The notes beneath the pieces are model-generated. The model made no database searches. It was not told the DNA's origin and saw nothing but the letters and a program-made list of their open reading frames with translations. This document shows, in pieces, positions 7,730 to 13,766 of a stretch of 13,766 nt of DNA; within the stretch, counting starts at the first letter, position 1; every line of letters begins with the position of its first letter. Location: NCBI GenBank assembly GCA_035345895.1, contig DAORDI010000137.1:1-13766 (forward strand), in the 5' to 3' direction. Made by a program: the position numbers and the translations under genes. Source of the DNA: DAORDI01 sp035345895. Its GTDB lineage: Bacteria; Spirochaetota; Leptospiria; Leptospirales; Leptospiraceae.

Positions 7730-9757
7730 ATGCTGAACTTTTTCAGAAAATCCAGACCTATCCTGGAACAGGAAAAATTGAATGAACTGGAGAATTTTAT
7801 TCCTCCGTTCGCACTTTCTGCTTCCTGCCTGACGCTGTACTTCGCAGAGAACCGCATTATGGTTCTCCCTTTCCTGATTCTGTATTTTGCATTCAATTTA
7901 CTGATGACTTCACTCAGAAACAGGTCAGTTCAGTCGAAATTCCTCCGCCTGGAGCTGATACGTTTTTTTATAAATCCTCTTATTCTTTTTCTGATCATCA
8001 GCTTCTCAGGCAGAAATTCCGTCGGATGGCTCCTCAGTCTTCCAGGAGTAATCTGGGCACCTCTTGTCACAGGTTCAAATCTTGTTCTTCTGCCGGTTTC
8101 CTTCTCTTACATTGCAATTTTAGGAGCAGCCGGATATTTCACTCATTCTGATTTAAGCTTCGTAATGCAGCAGATGCTTACAGTTCCTTCCGTTCTTCTC
8201 CTGACCCTGCTTCTTTTTGGAATGATAGGCGACATACAGAAAGTAAGAATACAGAATATTCTGCAGTCAATACCTCTGACAGTTTTTACCTGCAACAGAG
8301 AAGGGATCATTGATTTCATCAACAGAGCAATTCCCCCTCTTTCAGAAGCGGACATTATAGGCAGGCATATACTCGACTTCACCCCTCCTCACGACCATGA
8401 AAGAGTACAAGGGTATTTTCAAAAAGTTACAGAAGAAGGGATCATCGTGAACTATGATGTAGATATATCCCAAAATGCTTCAAATGTATGGCTCAATGTT
8501 TATATCTCTCCTATCCTCGAGAACGGAAGAGTAAAGGAGACTGTATTCATTCTTCAGGACGTGACAGAAAAAAGACTGATGGAAATTCAGCTCAGAACAG
8601 CAAAGGATGAAGCAGAAAAAAGCAGTCTGATCAAATCGCAGTTCCTTGCTGCAATGAGTCATGAAATTCGGACCCCGCTGAACGGGGTAATCGGTTTTTC
8701 CGATCTGCTTTCAAGAACATCACTGAATGCCGTGCAGAAAAACTATTCAGAAAACATCAACAGTTCAGCCAACCATCTCATGAACATCATCAATGATATA
8801 CTGGATTTTTCCAAAATTCAGTCAGGAAAAATGAACATACATCTTTCAGAGTGCAATCTGAAAAAGCTGACCGGAGATCTGATGAAAACTTTTTCGATGC
8901 AGGCAGAAAAGAAAAATCTGAAAATGCTTCTGAATTTTCCTGAAAACATTCCGGGAAATGTCCGTGCGGACTCTGTCAGAATCAGGCAGATACTTTTCAA
9001 TCTGATGGGAAATGCCTTAAAATTTACTAATGAAGGTTCAGTCTCTCTGGATGTAAGAATTTTTCCCTCTCAAAGCAGGGGAATACTGAATTATCAGTTT
9101 ACAGTCAAGGACACAGGCATCGGCATTCCTGCAGAAAGAGTCGGAGAACTCTTTAAGGAATTTACTCAGATTGATATGTCGGCAGAGAGGAAATTCGGCG
9201 GAAGCGGTCTCGGTCTTTCTATCAGCAAAAATCTTGCCGAGCTGATGGACGGATCCATATCCTATTCCCCCAGAGAAGAAAGAGGCTCTAAATTCACACT
9301 GACTCTCCCTCTCGAAATATCGACGGACAGTTCTGATTTTAACGAAAGTCAGAATCATCCTGTCAGAATCAGTGCAACAGATTCTCAGAAAAAGCTGAAA
9401 GTACTTGCAGTGGACGACAATGAAATGAATCTGCTTCTGATACGTTCAATGCTGGAAATGATGAATATGGACAATGATGAGGCTGTGAGCGGAAAGGACG
9501 CAATCGAACTTATATCTCAAAATAATTATGATTTAATTTTACTTGACATTGAGATGCCGGAAATGAGCGGACTGGAAACACTTAAGGAAATCAGAAAAAT
9601 AGAAATTGCTCAGAGCAGAAAAATATTCATCATTGCCTGTACTGCGCACGCGCTGGAGGGAAGCAGGGAGAAATTTATGAATGCAGGCTTCAATGCTTAT
9701 CTGTCAAAGCCGATTTCACTTTTTAGACTGAAGGAGACTCTCGCAATGCTTTCCTGA
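7730..9757 (+). CDS. Membrane-bound hybrid sensor histidine kinase (PAS-HisKA-HATPase-REC)
   Basis: A 675-residue hybrid kinase. Residues ~25-168 hold several hydrophobic membrane segments. A PAS-like domain (about 175-285, TVFTCNREGIIDFIN to VFILQDVTEKR) is followed by HisKA with the phosphorylated histidine in AAMSHEIRTPLNGVIGF (H311). The ATPase domain has the N box (FNLMGNALKF), G1 (DTGIGIP) and G2 (GGSGLGLSI). A C-terminal receiver domain has the acidic pair VDD (562/563), phospho-acceptor D606 in LLDIEMPEMSG, T638 and K660. All catalytic residues are present, so it should autophosphorylate and relay internally, then need a phosphotransfer partner not seen nearby. The frame opens at TTG 7724; ATG 7730 is preferred, although neither has a good Shine-Dalgarno. 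The signal sensed is unknown. Confidence 0.96.
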   Translation: MLNFFRKSRPILEQEKLNELENFIPPFALSASCLTLYFAENRIMVLPFLILYFAFNLLMTSLRNRSVQSKFLRLELIRFFINPLILFLIISFSGRNSVGWLLSLPGVIWAPLVTGSNLVLLPVSFSYIAILGAAGYFTHSDLSFVMQQMLTVPSVLLLTLLLFGMIGDIQKVRIQNILQSIPLTVFTCNREGIIDFINRAIPPLSEADIIGRHILDFTPPHDHERVQGYFQKVTEEGIIVNYDVDISQNASNVWLNVYISPILENGRVKETVFILQDVTEKRLMEIQLRTAKDEAEKSSLIKSQFLAAMSHEIRTPLNGVIGFSDLLSRTSLNAVQKNYSENINSSANHLMNIINDILDFSKIQSGKMNIHLSECNLKKLTGDLMKTFSMQAEKKNLKMLLNFPENIPGNVRADSVRIRQILFNLMGNALKFTNEGSVSLDVRIFPSQSRGILNYQFTVKDTGIGIPAERVGELFKEFTQIDMSAERKFGGSGLGLSISKNLAELMDGSISYSPREERGSKFTLTLPLEISTDSSDFNESQNHPVRISATDSQKKLKVLAVDDNEMNLLLIRSMLEMMNMDNDEAVSGKDAIELISQNNYDLILLDIEMPEMSGLETLKEIRKIEIAQSRKIFIIACTAHALEGSREKFMNAGFNAYLSKPISLFRLKETLAMLS

Positions 9758-9766
9758 ATATGAGCC

Positions 9767-10711
9767 TTAGATTTTTTTTCGGGCAGCAAGATTTGCCTCA
9801 GTTCTTTCGATAATGTCCTTGTCTACCGATTCTATCTTCTGTCTGATCTTACGGTAAAGATCCGAGTTGTATTCTTTCTTTAAGGTGAAAATCAGATTCA
9901 GCCCATAGTGCAGTATCCGGTTTTCTACTTTGAAAAGAATGTCCTGCTTGACTGAATTCCTGCTCTGATCCAGACGAAATACTTCAGATGCAAAATGCTG
10001 CACCTCTTCCCTCGTCAGATCTTCCATTTCAGGAAGATAAGCCTTTTCTATGCAGTATACCGGAAGACATTCCTTCAGATCATCATCGTTAAAATTTTTT
10101 TTCAGATCGTAAATCGCAGCAGAGAGAGGCTCAGATTCCACCAGATCGAGAGGAAGAAGTTCCTGATAATAGAGCAGACTGCTTCTGTACAGCATTCTGC
10201 TTTTTCTATGTTCTCCAGTATGATATAGACACTCTGCCTTGTAAAAATAAAACTCACGGGGTATGTCCTGATTCTTTCGAAGATAATCAATCATCTCACT
10301 GCAGTTTTTATAATCCCGTATGCGGATCAGATTGGCAGTCAGGATAATCATAATTTCTTTCGTCATCACATACTTTCCGTCCCGCTGATATCCCTGCCTG
10401 AGCTGTGAACAGGATTCCTGCAGAACACAGATTAGGATGGATTCAAAGGAAAGGGTTCTTGGATATTTCCGCTCAGAAAGATCTTTTTCGAATCTCTTGA
10501 AACTCTCGTTCAAAAACAGACCTCTTTCAATTCCTTCCGGAGTCTTTAAAATCTTATCCAGACGGTTGTCCCAGTAGGATGCTATATAATAACCGGAAAT
10601 CAGTTCAAGGTTTTCGGGGCTGATATCGAGAAGTTCAGAAAAAATCTTTTTTGCTTTCTCAAATTCTCCTGTTTTCAGCTTTTTATTTGCCTCCTCAATC
10701 CTGATCTGCAT
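9767..10711 (-). CDS. TPR-like protein of unknown function
   Basis: I do not recognise this 314-residue protein beyond helical repeats. Residues ~1-37 (EANKKLKTGEFEKAKKIFSE, then LLDISPENLEL) look like a TPR helix pair, and ~150-185 (YFYKAECLYHTGEHRKSRML) look like another. The rest is charged and helix-rich. There is no signal peptide or membrane segment, so it is probably cytoplasmic and a protein-interaction module. It converges on the hybrid histidine kinase with only nine bases between the stops and no terminator, which may mean overlapping transcripts. The start is uncertain: the frame opens at TTG 10726, but the GGAG nearby abuts that codon too closely, so the ATG at 10711 is used. Confidence 0.75.
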   Translation of the reverse strand: MQIRIEEANKKLKTGEFEKAKKIFSELLDISPENLELISGYYIASYWDNRLDKILKTPEGIERGLFLNESFKRFEKDLSERKYPRTLSFESILICVLQESCSQLRQGYQRDGKYVMTKEIMIILTANLIRIRDYKNCSEMIDYLRKNQDIPREFYFYKAECLYHTGEHRKSRMLYRSSLLYYQELLPLDLVESEPLSAAIYDLKKNFNDDDLKECLPVYCIEKAYLPEMEDLTREEVQHFASEVFRLDQSRNSVKQDILFKVENRILHYGLNLIFTLKKEYNSDLYRKIRQKIESVDKDIIERTEANLAARKKI

Positions 10712-11034
10712 ATGTACAGTAACCAATCTCCATTTTTTTCACTGAATGTCACTTAATTTCATTTTTGCTGAATGTTTTTAAGCTTCAAACAGGAGCTTGA
10801 TTTTCGGGTCAGGTTCATTTTTAAGCTGCCTCCATCCGTCCCAAGTTACCTCATTATATCGCTGAAGAGTATCTCAGTAAGTCGAATCAAGTTATGACAT
10901 TGAAAAAACTTACTTTAAATATTAATAAATCGAAATTCTCCTAATATTTACTTCTTTACAGGGAAACCAGATAAAAAAATCTGTCCTTAAGTAAATTTGA
11001 GTCAATAACGACTCTAAAAAAATGGATAAGCAAA
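10712..11034. other. AT-rich gap of about 320 bases with no convincing complete gene
   Basis: This stretch separates the TPR gene from the small lipoprotein ORFs. Bases 10881-10980 are only about a quarter G+C by count, well below the neighbouring genes. It contains a short protein-like open stretch on the minus strand (10778-10873, listed separately) and, on the plus strand, a possible -35 TTGAAA at 10900-10905 followed by a poor AT-rich -10 area near 10918-10928. That could drive the lipoprotein ORFs. I see nothing else firm in it. Confidence 0.5.
10778..10873 (-). pseudogene. Possible C-terminal gene remnant (31 codons, no start)
   Basis: Between two in-frame stops the minus strand encodes 31 residues that look protein-like rather than random: YNEVTWDGWRQLKNE, then PDPKIKLLFEA and a TAA stop at 10778-10780. 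There is no ATG, GTG or TTG in the open part, and stops lie upstream in the same frame (10874-10876 and seven codons further). The composition, with two Trp and charged residues in otherwise AT-rich DNA, suggests the decayed end of a former gene. The family is not recognised. It could equally be chance. Confidence 0.25.
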
Positions 11035-11202
11035 ATGAAAATTAAAAAGGTTAAATTTTTTATTTTTGAATCAATTTTTATCGGATGCAATATAAATGAC
11101 GGAAAATCGGACACTGAGAGGAAACTTGCATTGGCGGGCATTTCAACGTTGATCAAAACGAATTCTGATGTTCTACTTTATTACGGTGGGTCATGTCCAT
11201 GA
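11035..11202 (+). CDS. Small lipoprotein-like ORF (55 residues)
   Basis: A short ORF starting MKIKKVKFFIFESIFIGCN. A basic start, a hydrophobic stretch and a cysteine at residue 18 preceded by F-I-G resemble a relaxed spirochaete lipobox, although the Glu at residue 12 inside the hydrophobic stretch is unusual. The remaining ~37 residues end in LLYYGGSCP. Its stop TGA overlaps the ATG of the next lipoprotein gene as ATGA (11199-11202), the classic sign of coupled translation. Upstream there is only a weak GGATAAG. No family is recognised. It may be a truncated lipoprotein or a leader ORF for the next gene. The minus-strand ORF overlapping it has no better support. Confidence 0.45.
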   Translation: MKIKKVKFFIFESIFIGCNINDGKSDTERKLALAGISTLIKTNSDVLLYYGGSCP

Positions 11203-11648
11203 AAAAAGTAATTCTATTGGTCATACTCGGACTATTCAACTGCAAAGATTTTGGACAAGGGAAGAAAAGCAAAACAATGTCTGGTTCGGAAAATGCAGCA
11301 ACTGTACTTTTAATTGATGCAACTCTGACTCCGATTCCCTTTAGAGGTTCTTGGAATACAAAAACTCCTTATTTCAGCTGTCAAAACAGCTTTAAAAAAC
11401 CTTCTGTTCAACAGACAGAAGGTGAAAGATTGGAACCTAACCGGTGTTCAAACAAAAACGTCATAGGAGTATGCATTCAAAAAAGCACTGTTATTGCAGC
11501 TGAGTGGGTGTATTATTCCGGCGATTTTTCTCTCGCAGAAGCCAAAGCGAAATGTGATGAGCTGAAGACACAATTGACTGCAGGAGGAACGGAGGTAAAA
11601 TTCCTCACTGAGTATGATCCAAATGCTGTCTATTTGCCGCTTAGGTAA
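11199..11648 (+). CDS. Putative small lipoprotein (149 residues)
   Basis: The N-terminus MKKVILLVILGLFNCKDFG has a basic start, an unbroken hydrophobic run and a lipobox-like L-F-N-C with Cys15 as the likely lipidated residue. Asn at -1 is tolerated in spirochaete lipoproteins. The mature part is soluble, contains several cysteines (YFSCQNSF, NRCSNK, GVCIQ, AKCDEL) and ends LTEYDPNAVYLPLR. No known family is recognised. An in-frame ATG at 11193 exists, but GGTGGG at 11185-11190 is better placed for the ATG at 11199, which also overlaps the stop of the preceding small ORF (ATGA). A strong hairpin follows 9 bases after the stop. The mature protein probably sits in the inner or outer membrane facing the periplasm or the surface. 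Confidence 0.7.
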   Translation: MKKVILLVILGLFNCKDFGQGKKSKTMSGSENAATVLLIDATLTPIPFRGSWNTKTPYFSCQNSFKKPSVQQTEGERLEPNRCSNKNVIGVCIQKSTVIAAEWVYYSGDFSLAEAKAKCDELKTQLTAGGTEVKFLTEYDPNAVYLPLR

Positions 11649-11657
11649 AATGTTTAC

Positions 11658-11685
11658 GCCAGTGTGACTTTCTCAGTCCACTGGC
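11658..11685. terminator. Strong hairpin after the lipoprotein gene
   Basis: GCCAGTG (11658-11664) pairs with CACTGGC (11679-11685), and GACT (11666-11669) pairs with AGTC (11675-11678). This gives an 11-pair stem with one bulged T and a TTCTC loop. It starts nine bases past the lipoprotein stop and 35 bases before the end of the convergent dehydrogenase gene. The U run on the plus side is imperfect (CTCCAAATTGTTTCTT). It probably acts as a terminator or 3'-end stabiliser, perhaps in both directions. Confidence 0.6.
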
Positions 11686-11719
11686 CTCCAAATTGTTTCT
11701 TACATATGCTCAATTTTTT

Positions 11720-12430
11720 TTAAAATAAAAACTTCTTCTTTCTGATCCTCTTCAGTCTAGGCTCAAGATGAATTTCCGAAATATTCATTTCCGGTCTGAC
11801 GCCAATGCATGTTCTTACAGCCTCTGCCACTTCCTCCGGATAGAGAAAAGAATCGTTTTCGGATTCGGGCTCAAACCAGTTGTTCCTGTAAAAATCTGTG
11901 GATACAATATCAGGCACGATGTTTACAACTCGGAGACCGGATTTTCTCGACTCATCAAAGACGGATCGGGAAAACTGAGAGAGTCCTGCCTTTGTTCCGG
12001 AATAAGCAGCTGCGAGAGCAGAACCGCGAAGGGAAGATGCAGAAGAAACGGTCACCATTGTTCCCTGATTATTCTTCAGAAGGCGAAGAAATATTCTGGC
12101 AGTAATGACCGGGGAAACAAAATTCAGGAGCATCATTTCATTCAGTTTTTTTATTGGAAGCTCTTCGTGCAGACCGAAAAGCCCAATTCCCGCATTCAAT
12201 ACAAGCACCTTCAGATTGGAACAGAGTTTCTTCAAAGGAGAAAGATTTTTCTCCAGTGAATCAATGTCAGACAGATCCATTTTATGAAACAGAAATTTTT
12301 CATTCTGCAGATTGTCAGGAAGAGATCTGGCAATCCCGTGAACTGTATATCCTTCCTGAAGAAGCATCTGAGATACAGCAAGTCCGATTCCTCTGCCGGC
12401 CCCTGTCACTATCGCAGACAGTTCAGACAT
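11720..12430 (-). CDS. Short-chain dehydrogenase/reductase (SDR)
   Basis: A 236-residue classical SDR, which oxidises or reduces an alcohol or carbonyl group using NAD(P). Visible motifs are the dinucleotide-binding TGAGRGIG (9-16), NAG (79-81), a conserved Asn in LLNF (103), the catalytic Ser in TVSSASS (about 130) and YSGTK (Tyr143, Lys147). The substrate cannot be predicted. The C-terminus is very basic (LKRIRKKKFLF). The frame extends up to 12517, but the ATG at 12428-12430 begins directly before the Rossmann fold (MSELSAIVTGAG) and overlaps the end of the SPL-like gene by eight bases, indicating coupled translation. The upstream GGAA is a weak ribosome site. Confidence 0.93.
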   Translation of the reverse strand: MSELSAIVTGAGRGIGLAVSQMLLQEGYTVHGIARSLPDNLQNEKFLFHKMDLSDIDSLEKNLSPLKKLCSNLKVLVLNAGIGLFGLHEELPIKKLNEMMLLNFVSPVITARIFLRLLKNNQGTMVTVSSASSLRGSALAAAYSGTKAGLSQFSRSVFDESRKSGLRVVNIVPDIVSTDFYRNNWFEPESENDSFLYPEEVAEAVRTCIGVRPEMNISEIHLEPRLKRIRKKKFLF

Positions 12431-13409
12431 AGATTTTTTCCGATCTGTAATATTTTTCCAGATGGGATATAAAAAAATCCAGCATCTCCTGTTCGTATTC
12501 TTTCTTATAGGAAGCAATATCTCCGTTTCTTTTAAACGGATAATAAATCAGTTCCGAGTCGGTTCTCATTTTCTTTATGTTCTTCAGATATTTTGCATTG
12601 ATTCTAAAAACACCTACAGTAATATCATTTACATTTCGAAGTTCAGGAACTTCCATTACTGTATCAATCAGCTCTGAATACTCTTTTTTCCAGTCGGGGA
12701 ATCTGAGGATAGGATCAAAACAGATTCTTGTTCTCCATCCTTTTTTTACAGCTGCCTGAAGACTTTCCATTCTTCTTTTCAGAGTAGGAGTCTTCTTCTC
12801 ATATCTTCTCGCAGCGGCAGCAGGAGAAAGAGTCCATGCAAGAATTACATTCGGAATGGGTTCAATGTGCTCTATCTGTGAAAAACCCGCGCTTTTCGTG
12901 CGGATCTCCAGAAGGAGATTCGGCCTTTTTTCCGCAAACCGTATCCATTCCGAAGCATATGGAACAAGTGATTCAAATGCAAGCAGATCAGTATCATACG
13001 AAATGCAGAGATAAGTTTCCTCGCCCGAACTTAAAAGAACATCCGTTTCTCTGAAAAAATCTTCGAGGTTTACAAAGATGACAATGTGACCGGAATTGTA
13101 CATTCCCTGCAGATAGCAGTATTCACAGTTGTACATACAGTTTAATATAAGTGAATTATAATAAAATCTGGGATGTTTCAGATTGTCTGCAATCTGGGAA
13201 CCTGGATAATAAAACTGATCCTTTTTCTCCGCAAGAATCAGTCTCATACAGGATTTCTGTGCTTGAAAGTTTTGATTACTTCTGTTGAAAATATTCTTGT
13301 AATCAGCAATCGGAATTACTGCAGCCTGACTCTGTTTCCTGATGATCTGCTTTGTTCTTTCCAAATGCAGAACTTTTTCTTCTGCATATATATGAGTAAA
13401 CCGAATCAA
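12423..13409 (-). CDS. Spore photoproduct lyase-like radical SAM protein
   Basis: A 328-residue member of the SPL (SplB) family of radical SAM enzymes, which in spore-formers repair UV-made thymine dimers. The cluster-binding motif is CMYNCEYC (C91, C95, C98), the family's CxxxCxxC, at the same residue numbers I recall for Bacillus subtilis SplB. The N-terminus (HIYAEEKVLHLERTKQII, then DYKNIFNRSNQNFQAQK, then RLILAEKK) and the following YLQGMYN and VNLEDFF also fit. The stretch aligned with the second catalytic cysteine of SplB (ACTSDIVGID) reads ISYDTDLLAFE here, with a cysteine only slightly upstream (C135), so the activity may differ. The only start giving a full N-terminus is TTG at 13409, which overlaps the stop of the preceding ORF as TTGA; the nearest in-frame ATG is at codon 55. 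The SDR gene overlaps its end. Confidence 0.9.
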   Translation of the reverse strand: MIRFTHIYAEEKVLHLERTKQIIRKQSQAAVIPIADYKNIFNRSNQNFQAQKSCMRLILAEKKDQFYYPGSQIADNLKHPRFYYNSLILNCMYNCEYCYLQGMYNSGHIVIFVNLEDFFRETDVLLSSGEETYLCISYDTDLLAFESLVPYASEWIRFAEKRPNLLLEIRTKSAGFSQIEHIEPIPNVILAWTLSPAAAARRYEKKTPTLKRRMESLQAAVKKGWRTRICFDPILRFPDWKKEYSELIDTVMEVPELRNVNDITVGVFRINAKYLKNIKKMRTDSELIYYPFKRNGDIASYKKEYEQEMLDFFISHLEKYYRSEKIYV

Positions 13410-13766
13410 GGAAGATCAAGAAGCAGATAATTTCTGACTGTGCCGGAGCGAAGATTCAAATCCGTATGAGCCAGTTTCCCTACATCCTGTGTTTTTGCAA
13501 AACTGTTTCCGGTGCTGATTGCACTTATCTGAGGAACGATGCAGTCAGAAGGAGCATATTTAGTGCCGAGAGAACTGCATCCAGTCAAAAGAGTGCTGTC
13601 AGAACCCGAATAACTGCTTCCGGAACTGTCCAATGAACCGTAATAGGCATATATCAGTGAATCTCTGTCCTTTTTGGAATTCAGAGAACTCAAATAAGCA
13701 TTGGAGGCTCCGGTCAGAGAATTATCAAAATTATCCCAAGCCAAATCCCTGCCCCCGTTCGTTCCA
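13406..13766 (-). CDS. C-terminal part of an unrecognised Ser/Gly/Asn-rich protein (cut by the window edge)
   Basis: The frame is open through the right edge, so the visible 119 residues are the C-terminal end of a longer protein. They are rich in Ser, Gly, Asn and Tyr (GRDLAWDNFDNSLTGAS, then SLDSSGSSYSGSDSTLLTG) with two cysteines (LTGCSS and PSDC), and end in RNYLLLDLP. The low-complexity polar make-up resembles secreted or surface proteins, but the N-terminus and any signal peptide are out of view and I recognise no family. A TTG at 13744 could be read as a start but has no support. The stop TGA overlaps the TTG start of the SPL-like gene (TTGA, 13406-13409). Confidence 0.6.
   Translation of the reverse strand, partial: GTNGGRDLAWDNFDNSLTGASNAYLSSLNSKKDRDSLIYAYYGSLDSSGSSYSGSDSTLLTGCSSLGTKYAPSDCIVPQISAISTGNSFAKTQDVGKLAHTDLNLRSGTVRNYLLLDLP

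Noticed and set aside
10742..10775. Direct repeat CTGAATGT (10742-10749 and 10768-10775) upstream of the TPR gene
   Set aside because: Eight bases repeated once in AT-rich DNA is within chance, with no palindrome or further copies to suggest an operator.
10956..11156. Minus-strand 66-codon ORF opposite the small lipoprotein ORF
   Set aside because: It starts at a TTG without a ribosome site and has no recognisable motif. The plus-strand ORF has a lipobox-like cysteine and an ATGA overlap with the next gene, which is better support.
11035..11648. Toxin-antitoxin pair (two small overlapping ORFs in AT-rich DNA)
   Set aside because: Both start with export-like hydrophobic segments and a lipobox-like cysteine. 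Neither resembles a known toxin or a DNA-binding antitoxin.

Overview
The window reads as a stretch of chromosome from a spirochaete, most likely Leptospiraceae. This placement is an inference. It rests on an AT-leaning composition, small lipoproteins with relaxed spirochaete-type lipoboxes, a neuropathy-target-esterase-like lipase carrying a cyclic-nucleotide-binding domain, a multi-domain cyclic-nucleotide-binding protein, a hybrid histidine kinase, and start codons that often seem to be TTG or lack a clear Shine-Dalgarno. No rRNA, tRNA, CRISPR array or insertion sequence was recognised.

Left part (1-7477): every gene is on the minus strand. In transcription order they are a DUF4349 membrane protein, the glycine-cleavage T protein (gcvT), a cNMP-domain/patatin lipase, a DODA/YgiD-type dioxygenase, a protein made of four cNMP-binding domains, and the N-terminal half of pyruvate kinase (pyk), which runs off the left edge. 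The lipase and dioxygenase genes are almost contiguous. A 145-base gap separates the dioxygenase from the four-domain protein, so there may be two transcription units. Two tandem perfect hairpins lie between the DUF4349 gene and gcvT.

Middle (7478-10711): a 252-base divergent intergenic region with a consensus TATAAT and interlocked inverted repeats precedes a plus-strand hybrid histidine kinase (membrane region, PAS, HisKA, HATPase, receiver). A minus-strand TPR-like protein of unknown function converges on its end.

AT-rich segment (about 10712-11690): this looks like accessory DNA. It holds a 31-codon open remnant on the minus strand, then two small plus-strand lipoprotein-like ORFs whose stop and start overlap as ATGA, and ends in a strong hairpin. 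The first of the two lipoprotein ORFs (55 codons) is easily missed.

Right part (11720-13766, minus strand): an apparently coupled operon. A truncated Ser/Gly/Asn-rich ORF overlaps (TTGA) a spore-photoproduct-lyase-like radical SAM gene, which in turn overlaps a short-chain dehydrogenase gene by 8 bases. The SPL-like protein keeps the CxxxCxxC cluster motif but appears to have its second active-site cysteine displaced, so it may act on something other than spore photoproduct.

I did not find a complete, clearly novel defence or mobile system. The best leads are the ABAB four-domain cNMP protein, the SPL-like/SDR pair, and the small lipoprotein pair in the AT-rich island.
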